In this document: positions 32,725 through 43,300 of the stretch, in pieces
How the letters are laid out: every line of letters begins with the position of its first letter
How positions within the stretch are numbered: the first letter of the stretch is position 1
From: Neonectria sp. B-13
Lineage: Eukaryota > Ascomycota > Sordariomycetes > Hypocreales > Nectriaceae
DNA: 64,000 nucleotides
Assembly: GCA_002682825.1 (NCBI GenBank)
Contig: NOKP01000015.1
Location: 992,001 to 1,056,000 of the forward strand
Direction: 5' to 3'
The notes under the pieces: model-generated
The model's database searches: none
Told to the model about the DNA's origin: nothing
What the model saw: only the letters and a program-made list of their open reading frames with translations
Position numbers and translations under genes: made by a program

Positions 32725-34234
32725 CTAAAACTTCCGATGTCCCAGAGTGGGCTTCCAGTCCAAGGGGTGTGTCTCTTCAGTGGCAGTTTCATCCTGCTTC
32801 CAAATTTTGACTAGAGACTGTATTAGTATATTGAAAAAGGCGTGAATTTAATTGGGGTAGAATGCTCACTTGTCTTGTCAGCCTCTCCACAAATGAGACG
32901 CAGTCCAGAGCGGTCAAAGGTCGAGCTCATGATTCCAGCCTCGGCGTCCAGGGAGCCAGGTTGGGCGGTGGTGTCGAGAGACTGGAAGCGGTGGCCAGAT
33001 TTCCAGTCCCAGAAGCTCATGGAGCCATTATCGGCTATAATAAATGAGCAGTTAGCACGATGCCTAGGTTCTGTCGTCACGGTGGATAGGGGTGGAGGGA
33101 AGAAAGCGTACCTCCTGAGAAGAAAACGTTTTGCTCGTTGACGCTCATCGTGTTGATGATGGCGTTGTGGCCCTCAAAGTTCTGCATGAAAGCGCCTTCC
33201 GGGCACTTCCACTGCTTGATACTTCCAGTGCTGCCAGTGGCAAAGGTGAACTCGGAGGGATGGGTGGCCAGCGCCCGGACGCCCTTCTTGTGGTGTGTGA
33301 GGACGCCCATCGTCTTGCCTGCAGCGAGATCCCATAGCCGCACGGTGGAGTCGAGCGAGCCGGTGATGACCTGGGGGTCGGCCTCCTGGCAGACGAGGTC
33401 GGAGACGGTCCCGGTGTGTCCCGAGAGGACGTGGATGTTGCTGCGGGTGCGCATGTCCCAGACTCTGGCGACACCATCTCGGCCGCCGGTGACCAGGACA
33501 TCGAGCGTAGGGTGCAGCGCGAGGGTGTAGACACCGCTCAGATGGCCGTGGTAGTGACGGATGACCTTGTTCGTCTCGAGATCCCAGCACTTGACCATCT
33601 TGTCCTCACCGCACGAGAACAGGTACGGATGCCGGGGGGAAACGGCCAGGCCGCGAACGGTGCTGATGTGGCCGGTGAGCGTCAGTCGCAGCGAGCCCGA
33701 CGCCAGATCCCAGATTTTAATGGTGCGGTCGCCCGCACCGCTGGCGAACCATTTGTTGCCCGGCTCGACAGCCAGACTGCGCACCCAGCCCAGGTGACCC
33801 GAGATGACCCTCATCAGCTTCCACGGCGCGTGCCACTCCGGCTTAGGCTGTTGGATGGCCGACGCGCCCCTCATGGTGAGGCTCATGCTCTGCGGCTCGC
33901 TGCTGGCCGCCTTGGAGCCAGGCGCGGCCTCGAGGAGCTTGGGAGCGGGCCTCCCGGCGCCGGCGGGCCTGGTGACTTTCTTGCCGGCCTGCTTGGTCGG
34001 TATCTTGGCGGCGATTGAGGGCGGGAGGAACTCGACGTCGGCGTACTCTGTGCGGAAGCGGCGCTTCAGGAGGGGGTCCTCGGACGCGTCGTAGGCCTTG
34101 GGGCGTTTGGCGTGGGGATTGTGTTCGGGGGTGTGGGTGTGGGCGTGGGCGAAGAGGCCGCGCGACGCCGTGGCGTTCTGCGCGGCGAGGGCGCTGAGCT
34201 GCAGCGCATCCTGAGGGACCTCGGGTGTCTCCAT
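32725..34234 (-). CDS. PRP46: Pre-mRNA splicing factor Prp46 (PLRG1), WD40
   Basis: Three exons, 34234-33112, 33034-32870 and 32810-32725, encode 457 residues. The N-terminal 140 residues hold the PLRG1-type region ([36 protein letters not shown]). Seven WD40 blades follow from [42 protein letters not shown] to the C-terminus, with clear GH...WD signatures ([11 protein letters not shown]...[24 protein letters not shown]). The final exon supplies [13 protein letters not shown] and ends GHRKF. Prp46 is a core NTC/Prp19-complex component that helps activate the spliceosome. The ATG chosen gives [12 protein letters not shown]. It shares a 334-bp divergent promoter with NAS6. Confidence 0.95.
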
Positions 34235-34568
34235 GGTGGGTGGTGGTGCGGCGGCGGAGGAGAGGTGCGTCGTCGTGGCGGAAGGAAAAGTTGCGAGGTT
34301 GAACAAAAGTTGCGACGGATGGAGGTTGAAGGCTGTGCAGCCGCGTGTGGCGTCGCGTAGTGGCGCGCCACAGGCCTGAGTAGGGGATGGTTGCAGGCTG
34401 CAGCGCCGCTGTCAGTGAGCTCGCCCTGTCGTACAACGATATCGATGTACGTAACAGAGCTACCTGCCTGCTCAACGTCTCAGTCACTCCAGCTCTGCAC
34501 AAGTTCTGGTATCGGATTTCCCTGTATTTTGTCAATTACTCTTTCTTTGTATCGCAAACACTGACCCG
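34235..34568. promoter_or_regulatory. Divergent promoter, PRP46 / NAS6
   Basis: 334 bp between start codons. A perfect 12-bp palindrome, GTGGCGCGCCAC, sits at 34360-34371, near the middle. It could be a factor-binding site for one or both genes, but no known factor is assigned. Confidence 0.5.
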
Positions 34569-35772
34569 ATGGACACTGACAACGATCGGTTTCCGCTGCA
34601 CACCGCAGCCCGTGAAGGGCGGGGTGAGTACGAGCATCCATGATGCATCCCGCCATCATCCACGACACTTCATGATACCAAGCTAACCATTTCACAGCGA
34701 CGGTTGCTGAGGCCCTGCTAAAGGTTAGATGGAGTTCCAGAAGCGAGCGGGCATTTTGTTGTACGGATACTAACCAACTCCCTGCAAAAGACCGACCCCA
34801 AACTCTCGCAGCGCAAGGACGACGATGGCCGCTATCCCGTCCACTGGGCGGCATCCTCCAACAACTTAGACATCATGCTCTTACTCGCCAACCAGCGGAA
34901 CTTCGATCCGGATGTTCAAGTATTCATATATTCTTTCCCTCAACAACCCGGGTCTGTCACCAAGCTAACGCCCGAGTCCACTCTAGGACGACATCGGATG
35001 GTCCCCGCTCATGATCTCTGCCAGCGTTCCTGAGAGCGAATCCGTCCTGAACCTGCTCATCCAGAGAGGCGCCGATATTAACCTTAAGAGTGAGTAGAGG
35101 TTTTCTATTCTACTCACAGGACAAATGCTAATACATCTCGCACAGACTCTCGCGGACAGGTAAACTCTTCTCCACGCCTCCCCCAACTGCTCCCTGACAC
35201 AGGATAACTCATCGCGCCAGACTGCCCTCCACTTTGTTGCTTCCAAGAAGAACTTGGACGTCGCTCGTCTACTCATCGAGGGCAAACCACCGGCATCGAC
35301 TCGGGTCCGCGACCGCCGTGGCCAATACCCCATCCACCGCGCCGCCGCCGCGGGCTCCGCGCCCATGGTCCTCCTCCTGCTTAAGAACAAGAGTCCTTTG
35401 AATGCGGCCGACAACGAGGGCTATACACCGCTCCACCATGCCATCGCAGAGGGTCACGGTACGGGTCCTCCTTTTATGTTTCTTGATATCTCATCTCAAG
35501 AATTTCACTGATACTGCACGCATAGGCGACACGGCTGTTGTCCTGATTAAAGAAGGCGCCGACTTCACACTCAAGACGAGCGAGGAAATCTTGGCCATTG
35601 ATCTGGCTCCAGATAAAGAAGTATGTAAAATTGGAAGATACAGAACCCCTCCCTACCCTTTAACACCCTTCTCTTTCCTACCCAAACAGAAACTCCATCT
35701 AACTCTTCATAAAAGGTGCGCCAATATGTGATACAGGGTGCCGAGCGGGAGGGTATCGCGCTGTCGGGGTAG
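34569..35772 (+). CDS. NAS6: Proteasome assembly chaperone Nas6 (gankyrin), ankyrin repeats
   Basis: Eight exons: 34569-34623, 34698-34723, 34791-34919, 34987-35089, 35146-35159, 35221-35458, 35526-35620 and 35716-35772. They encode 238 residues. Exon 5 is a 14-nt micro-exon (part of NSRGQ). Ankyrin repeats are clear: DRFPLHTAAREGR; DGRYPVHWAASSNNLDIMLLL; IGWSPLMISASVPESESVLNLLIQRGADINLK; GQTALHFVASKKNLDVARLLIE; GQYPIHRAAAAGSAPMVLLLLKNKSPLNAADNEGYTPLHHAIAEGH; DTAVVLIKEGADFTLK. In the family, Nas6/PSMD10 binds the C-domain of Rpt3 to assist 19S base assembly. The length matches yeast Nas6 (about 228). It is convergent with the golgin gene, 66 bp away. Confidence 0.93.
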
Positions 35773-35838
35773 CTATGAATACAAGCAAGAAAATGGAAGA
35801 GAAACAAAACCGTCATCTATCGAAGACCCCGGGACCGT

Positions 35839-38794
35839 TTATGTGACCGTTCGCTCTACTAGTTCGCGATACATGTCTTTGACATCTTGCACATCTGCCC
35901 TGAGCTCCTCAACGAGCTCGCTCTTCTCACCCAGCATCTCCAAGGTAGTTTGGTATCTCGAGTTGATGTTCTTGACTTCCGTCTCGAGCTCCGTCACCCG
36001 TGTCGTGGCCGACTTGGCGGCCTCCAGGTCCTTCATCAGCCCAACCATGTCAGTCCTCGCTTCGTCACGCTGACCAGACACGCGCGCCATCTCCTCCTTT
36101 GCGGCCACCTTCTCTGCCTCGAGTCGGCGGATCGCGGCGCTCATTCTCTCAACCAGCTGCACTGATGGACCTGCCCCCACGGTCGACACCGATATCATGT
36201 CCTGCGCCACATTCCGTGGGGCAAATGAATCGAGGTCGTCGTCCCGATCTGCCGGTGGCGAGGTAGCTCGAGGTGACTCTGTCTGTTCGAATGGGGATAT
36301 CGGGGGCGGCGGCAGTCCCGACCCTAACGTAGAGAGAGTACTAGTTCGGAGAGGAGGCTGGTTCGACAGTCGTCGGCCGAAGAACATACCTTCGGCGGCA
36401 CTATCCGGAATACTACCGGGAGTAGGTGACCGTCGCGACGGTCGGCCGGGCACCGGAAGACCAATCAAGTCGGAGCTGAAGGTTCGAGGCACTGAGAGCA
36501 GTGGTGAATCCGGTCGGCTCTGGCCCCTGTACAAGGATCCAGCTACATCGTCCGCCCACTGACGCCTTTCAGCCTCAACCGCGAATTCTCTGTTGGCGGA
36601 GCGTTGCTGCTTCTCCAGATCTGCTCGTGCTTGTTCAAGAGCCGTCTCCGTGGTCTTAGATTGGATGCGCAGAGCAGAAAGCTGTTCACGACATGTCTCG
36701 AGCTCCTGCTGGGCAGTTGAGAGAGCGGGAGTAGCGTCCTGCAACTCATCTTCGAGGCGTCTGCAACGGCTGGCCTATGAAGGAGTAAGTACAACCCCAG
36801 TTCAATGTGCCAAACAGGAATGGGCCAACTTACTGAGTCCCGAGCTTTCTTTCGCATTTCTGACTCGCGTCGTTGGGCCTCGTCCTTCTCCTTTTCGAGG
36901 TTCGACACCTTGGTGAGCAGGGAGGCTTCGATGCCCTGCCAGTTGTCGCTAGCTGAGGCATATTGCGACTGCAGCGTCTCGATTTGCCGAATCAGTTTGA
37001 TCTGAGAGTCTCCCCCCGAGCCCGAGGAAGCCTCCTCCGCCGCTGCTCGCATCCCTTCGAGCTTGCTCTCCGCCACCCGTAACTCTAGCTTGAGCTCCTC
37101 TTCCACGTTGCGGCTACGTTCTACCGCACGGTCTAGCTTCTCCTGTCGTTCTAAAACATCTAGACGCGCCTTGTTTGACAGTGCCTCATTCTCTGCCCGA
37201 AGACTCGAAATGGTGTCCTCGAGCTCCTTTTGTCGAGCTCGCTCCACGGCCAGAGCCTTCTTGTGGGCGTCGGCACTCGCCAACTCCGCCTGCTCGGCTT
37301 TCGTCCTTGCTTCCTGTTCCAATCGCCTGTAGGCGGCATCCTTGGCCGCATTATCCTTCTTCAGGGCATCGATTTCCTTTTGTAGAGCAGTGCTCACTTT
37401 GCGCACTTCTTCGTTTTGCTTCTCCTGTTCTTCATTGCTATTCATGTGATTGCGCATGGCCTCAAGCTCAGCAGCCGCCTTTTCTTTGCTCTTCTTGAGC
37501 TCATCATGCTGCTTTTCGTTGTCTGCAAGCTGGACTCGTAGCTTTCGAATGGCAGTTCGGAACTTTTGCTCCGAGGTGGAGAGTTTCCGACCCTCCTCCA
37601 TCAACAGGGCAATCTTCTCATCTTTTTCGGCCAGTTTGCGTTCTGTGCTGCCAGACGGGGCGTTTGCCTTGGTCTTCTTGGCGGCGTCTGCGGAATTTTT
37701 GGACATGTACTGTAGTTTGGCCTGGAGGGCGTCTATCCGCTCAACGTACTCTTGAATCTCCTCCTGTTGGCGGGCCTTCATAGCCTCGATATCTTCATTG
37801 CTTTGCGAGGTCTCGGCTAGGCGCTCTGTGGGAGGCGTTGGTGTTTGAACCGGCTTCTCGGCCTCCTCCTCCTGGGCTTCTTGTTTCTTCCTGTCCTCCT
37901 TGGGCGTATTCTGTTTAGCCTCCTGTTTCTGAGTCACCTCTTTCTCGGTGTCCTCCTGAGCTGCGTCCAGGTTGGCGAAGTCTTGGTTCTGACCATCTCC
38001 CTTTTTGGCGTCATCTTTTGGTGTATCCTGCTGCTTATGTTCCTGGATCTCTATGGTGGGCCCCGAAAGGGGTTTGGGCTGGCTCTCAAGCTCGACTTTG
38101 GGCTGGATATCGGCTTTGGATTCAAGGTTGGTTTCGGACGAGGGCGTCACATTGCTGGTAATGCTATCAATCGAGGGAGGTTCGGGTGCAGATTTCGGTG
38201 CTAGATCGGGCATCATAGATTGCTTGGGAGGTTCTTGTTTGACGATTTTTTCGGCATCCTTGGAGCTCGCCGCGGCGTCCGGCGCGGGTGTCGTCGAGCG
38301 CGACGGCGCTGGAGAAGATGTGGCAGAAGCAGTCTCGGCACCGAGAAAAGCCTCCTGGTCTATCGAGACACGAGCTGTCGAGGTGGGGCTGGGCTGGTCA
38401 ACGGAGCTGCGCGGAGAGGATGAGCCGGCAGCCTGGGCGTTCCTGGCGGCGACGGCTTTGGCAAGTCGTGCCTGGAGGCGATCGTTGGCTCTCGAGCTCG
38501 GGGCGGTCTTGGTGGCGGCTGTAAGGGCTGGAGGATCAGCGGGTGGTCAGACGAAGGACATGGAGCCGCAGAAGCAAACGCACCGGGAGCTGGTTTCGCG
38601 GCGGGTTTCGCTTGTTGGGCAGGCTGGGGAGCTTTGCTGGCAACACCGGGCTTCGCGAGACCCTGTTGCTGGCGTTGTCGCTCGGCCTCCTCGCCCTCGG
38701 TGAGCATGTTGTCGAGGCGAGACTCGACGCCGGCGACGGCCTGGGAGAGGAAGGAGCCCCAGCGCGACGACGCCTGCTTGCCCGGGGCAGCCAT
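35839..38794 (-). CDS. TMF1/Sgm1-type golgin (coiled coil)
   Basis: Three exons, 38794-38584, 38527-36834 and 36774-35839, encode 946 residues. The N-terminus SSRWGSFLSQAVAGVESRLDNML is the family signature seen in TMF1 and yeast Sgm1. A disordered Ser/Pro region follows, then a Lys/Glu/Gln-rich coiled coil of about 450 residues. Near residue 376 lies EKIALLMEEGRKLSTSEQKFRTAIRKLR, which matches the short TMF DNA-binding-type motif. The C-terminal 120 residues are a second coiled coil (VQLVERMSAAIRRLEAEKVAAKEE; YQTTLEMLGEKSELVEELRADV). That region corresponds to the TATA-binding/Rab6-binding part of the family. By family knowledge it is a Golgi tether; a nuclear role is doubtful. Confidence 0.85.
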
Positions 38795-40386
38795 GGTGGG
38801 CGGTGAGTGTGAGCGACTGGACTGGCGATGTCGACGGGAGTTGTGGTGCGTTGTGCCGTGTTCGTGTCGGTCGTAAACCGCCCGTCAGCGGCTAGACGTC
38901 GATCGCTGGGAGGTGGAGGAGGAGGAGGAGGAGTGGGAGGGTCGGAAAGAGCGAAAGAAAAGAGAGAGAGAAGAAGAAGAGTGGCAAAGAGACCGGTCGT
39001 CAGTCGTTCATGTCATGCACGAGCTGGACGTTGTCGCGGTTTAGCTAAGGTGTCGTCAGCCTTGCGACTCGTATCCGTGGGTGAGAGGTTGACGTGGAGG
39101 GAAACGTGGGTGTAGTTGATTAACACCGAGCCCCAGCCAATTACTGGCTGCAGGCTACAGTACCTGAGGTATGCGCGTCATGTCCCGCAGAAATGAGGTA
39201 TCCATTGGCCGTCTAACAGTGCTACGAGACCTGCGCCTACCCTGGCAACCTGGCAATTGCGTGGGGAAAGAATATCGCAGCAATGGGAGACTAATAACCT
39301 AAAGAAGAGGACTTGTAGACTGAATATGTGGACGTGTGTCAAGTAATACTTAGGATGCCCCTTAAAATGAAAATGTGAGGCAGTCTAGGTACCTGGACGT
39401 TTTTGGGGGCGGATGACATTGCCAATGACACCCGGCTAAGGAACGCCTCTCAAGCACGACAATTTAGGGTCGTAACAGGGAATGCAAACAATTTACAGGT
39501 ACCGATTCGCAGCTAATTACTAGGTACTACTGGCAGTACCTACTAAGTACTACTAGTCTCCGGGCAGCTTCCAACGTACAACGGCCACCTCACCACAGGC
39601 AGGTAGACTACCAACAACTTCTCGGCTCATCCCGCTCCATGCTCCATGCCGCCCGATTAGCCGGGTCTCCTTTGAACTCTTTCACCAAGCGTCTGCGAAT
39701 GCTTCAAAACCATCCACAATTTTCACCATGTTTCATCACCACATGCTAATACACTTTGCATTCAACACTCAAAGTTTCAAAGGGAAAAAAACTTCAAACT
39801 TGGTATTTCGTTCTGAATTAGGCTACGCTGAACCCAAACCCTGATATCGTACGGAGGAGCCTGTATGGATACACCACACTCGTACAATACATAAGGTAAA
39901 GACACCTCGGATAGGCCGTCTGAAGGTAGAATAATGCACCACTCACTCACTCGACTCACTCACACGCCGCTGCTTCCCCTGGGTATACACGCCGTGTAGT
40001 CAACGCCTTCTACCCCTACCCTACCCTTTCCCGACAGTGACGAATGTCTGAAGGGGCGACCGAGGGAGGAAGGGGATGGACTGCCGCAGAACCATCCACC
40101 CCATGCTAAACTCCAAAAGATGCGCTGCGTGTCCTGCACAATGCCCAAAATCCAAAACTCTCAAGTCAAACATCGCGTCCCTTCTATTTCCTGCATCGCT
40201 CGAGTAACAAGCGACAATCCCGTCAAAAGCTGGTGATCGGAATGGTGGTTTGATCGTCGTGATACGCTTCGTCGTAGTTATCGTGGTAGTGGTGGTGAAA
40301 ACAATAAGAAACACTTAAAAACACGCTCGCTCAGTAGTACATCCCATGCATCCATCGCCCACACTTCCTAAAACTTCATTCCTTCT
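38795..40386. other. 1.6-kb intergenic region, golgin 5' side to giant-gene 3' side
   Basis: No gene is recognised. The first 200 bases upstream of the golgin are purine-rich (GGAGGAGGAGG; AGAGAGAGAAGAAG near 38910-38985). Short GGTAC/GTACC/TACTA words cluster near 39380-39610 (TAGGTACTACTGG; AGTACTACTAG). They form no consistent tandem unit. The 3' UTR of the giant gene should lie in 39900-40386. Confidence 0.6.
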
Positions 40387-43300
40387 TTATCCTGCAATCT
40401 TCCTCCACCAGCTGGTTCGAGGTGCCGGCGCTACCGGGTCCGCGAACGTCGAGCTGCGCCGGCTCTGGAAACGGTCGTCGCTCCCCTCAGATCGTCTCTC
40501 ACGATCCTCCCGCCTCGGACGTCGCCGCGGTTGATCATCTGTATCCTCCGGCGTCCCATCTCCGTGCTTGGCTCGCCGCCGGGCTCGACGGGCTTCACGA
40601 GCGGCCTGCCCGTCTTCATCAACATCCTCCGCTCCCTCGCCCCGTCTAGTGTCTTCAGGTGGTGGTGGCGCATCCGAGACCTCCTTGACCCAGGATGACG
40701 TTCCAGAGTGAGGCCATGCCGGTGCCTCTCGCTCCGCGCGCCGCTGGGCTCTTCGAGATTGACCGTATTCGTCCGCTGACTCGCCACCTTGTCGACGATT
40801 CCGGCGGCGCTCGCCCTCAACGACCTCTTCGGGCTCTTCATCTACTCGAGCTGCCCTTCTGGCCTCGCGTCGGCGGCGGCGCTCAGAGTCGTCTTCGGAT
40901 GCATCGACTTGACGAGACTTTCGACGTTCGCGTCTTGCTGCCTTGCGAGCCTCCTCCTCCTCCTCTGCGACAGCCGCAGCGGCCGCGGCCTCTTCTTTCT
41001 CTTTACGCAGACGGCGTCGCTCCTCCCGCCGAGCTTCGCGGGTTTCACGGTCTTCTTCAGCCCGCCGCTCCTCATCTTCGCGCTGACGGGCCGCCCGCCG
41101 TTCTGCGCGACGAGCCTCTCTCTCCTCCTGCTTCCGTGCCTCCCTGTCTTCATCCCTTTGGGGGTCAGCCTCAGGCTCGCGGCGCCGGTGGCGCTCGCGT
41201 CGGGCCTCGTCTCTGTCACGTCTCGGTTCCTCGTCCGGACGCCCGGCTGCCTCACGCTCAGCTCGTTTGGCCCTGCGAGCAGCACGTCGGGCTTCTCGCT
41301 CAGGATCAACAACTTCTGCGTCGACGTCCATCTGTACAGCGCGCAAGGCCTCGTCATCGGTAGTCGCATAAGTATTGCGGCGCCGTGGTAGGTCCGGACG
41401 CTCCGCCTTGGGTGTCATAAGACCTGCGAAGAGACCACCGAAGCCGGCCTTCTTCGCGTTTGATACGCTGCGTTTAGGGGTTTCAGACGGGCCACCGGGA
41501 TCGACCATGATAATGTCCTCATCAGGGGGGATTCGTCTCGACCGTCGGCGTTCAGGCTTCTCGGGGCTTTCATCGGGATCCAGCGCCCCAGTCATCTCGA
41601 CGTCCTCGTCATCCCCTGACCGAGTCTTGCGGGACTTCCTTCGGCTCGACCTGTCCTTGTCCATCCCGAGGATCCCCCTTGCTTTGTCGGGGATGTCCTC
41701 GGGAGGCGGGGACGCGAGGCCGCGTGCCGACATCGTCGTATGACGGCGTTTGCTGCTCATGCCGGGCCTCTTCTCGCGCGTAGGTGCTGAACGAGTGATA
41801 GGTGGAGTGCTGAAAAGAGGCACTCTGGGCCGTGCTGGTGTCTTGTCTGAAGAAGATCCCTTCGAGGACACCATTTCCTCCTTCTCCCCTCCTCTGCTCG
41901 ATTTAGCCTTGGACTTGGACTTGGACGACCTCCTCTCCTTTTTCTCTTCACGAGGAGTTTTCCACGAAGCCCCTTCCCGGCTCATCTTTGGCCGTTCCTT
42001 CCTAGATGATCTCGGCTCAGGTGGAGGCGTCAATGGGGGATCCATTGGTGGGTCGGGAGCGGGTGGTGGAACGGCTGGTGGAACGTCGGGGACCCGTCGA
42101 GACCTGCTCTTCCTGCTCTTCTTGGACTTCTTGGGCAGCTCGATAACTTCGATGACCTCTTCCTCAACGGGCGCTTCCTCTTCAGGGACCTCTTCTTCGA
42201 CGAGTTCCTCTTCGACAACTTCAGGGGCTTCCCTATCAGCGGCTTCTTCATCGGCATCTTCTTCTTCGGCATCTTCCTCGTCCTCCTCTTCTTCGTCCTC
42301 TTCATCCTCCTCAACCACTTCGACCTCTTCAGCTTCCTCTTCCTCATCAGCAGCTTCCACTTCAATAGCTGCCTCCGCCACTTCCTCCGCTTCTTCCTCC
42401 TCCTCCTCCTCCTCTTCCTCCTCCTCCTCTTCCTCGGCATCATCGCCCTCATCAGGAGTCTCGTATGATTCTTCATCCTCATCTCCGGGTTCCTTCTCTC
42501 CGGCCTTGAGTATTTCCTCCACTTCCTCAGGGTCCAGATCTGCATCCAGATCATCATCCGCATCCGCAGCCTCCGCAGCCTCCGCCGCCGCCGCAGCCTC
42601 CGCCGCCGCCGCCTCCTTTGCTGCAGCTTCCTCAGCCCGCTCCTCGGCGTTTTTACTCAAGATATGGAACCTGTCTGTATCTTTTCTGCCGAGCTTGCCT
42701 CTTTTAGCCTTCTTCGTAGCTAGGATAGCAAGCTCAGCATCCTCCGCCTCGACGATCGCGGCGGCTTCCGCCTCAGCAGCTTCTCGTGCAGCGGCCTCTT
42801 CTGCCTCAGCAGCAGCAGCAGCCTCTGCGGCGGCCGCTTCCTCTGCTTCTAGGGCCGCTTGCTCTTCAGCTTCCCTCGCAGCAGCCTCAGCTGCCTCGGC
42901 AGCAGCCGCTTCTTCCTCCAGAGCAGCTTGCTCTTCGGCGCGCTGGGTAGCATTCTCTGTCAGGAAATGGAATCTTTCCAAATCTTTCCTGCCAAGCTTG
43001 CCTCTCCTAGCTTTCTTTTCTTCCAATGCTGCGAGCTCAGCCTCCTCCTCTTCGATAAGAGCGGCTGCTTCGGCCTCGGCAGCAGCTTCAGCTTCAGCAG
43101 CGGCGGCTTCCTCTGCCTCCAAAGCAGCTTGCTCTTCAGCTTCCTTGGCAGCAGCCTCTTCTTCCGCTGCAGCAGCTTCTTCCGCAGCAGCCGCCTCTGC
43201 AGCCGCTGCTTCCTCAGCCTCCTTGGCAGCTTGCTCTTCGGCACGTTTATCGGCAAACCCTATGAGGATAGTGTACCTCTCGGTATCCTTCCTGCCAAGC

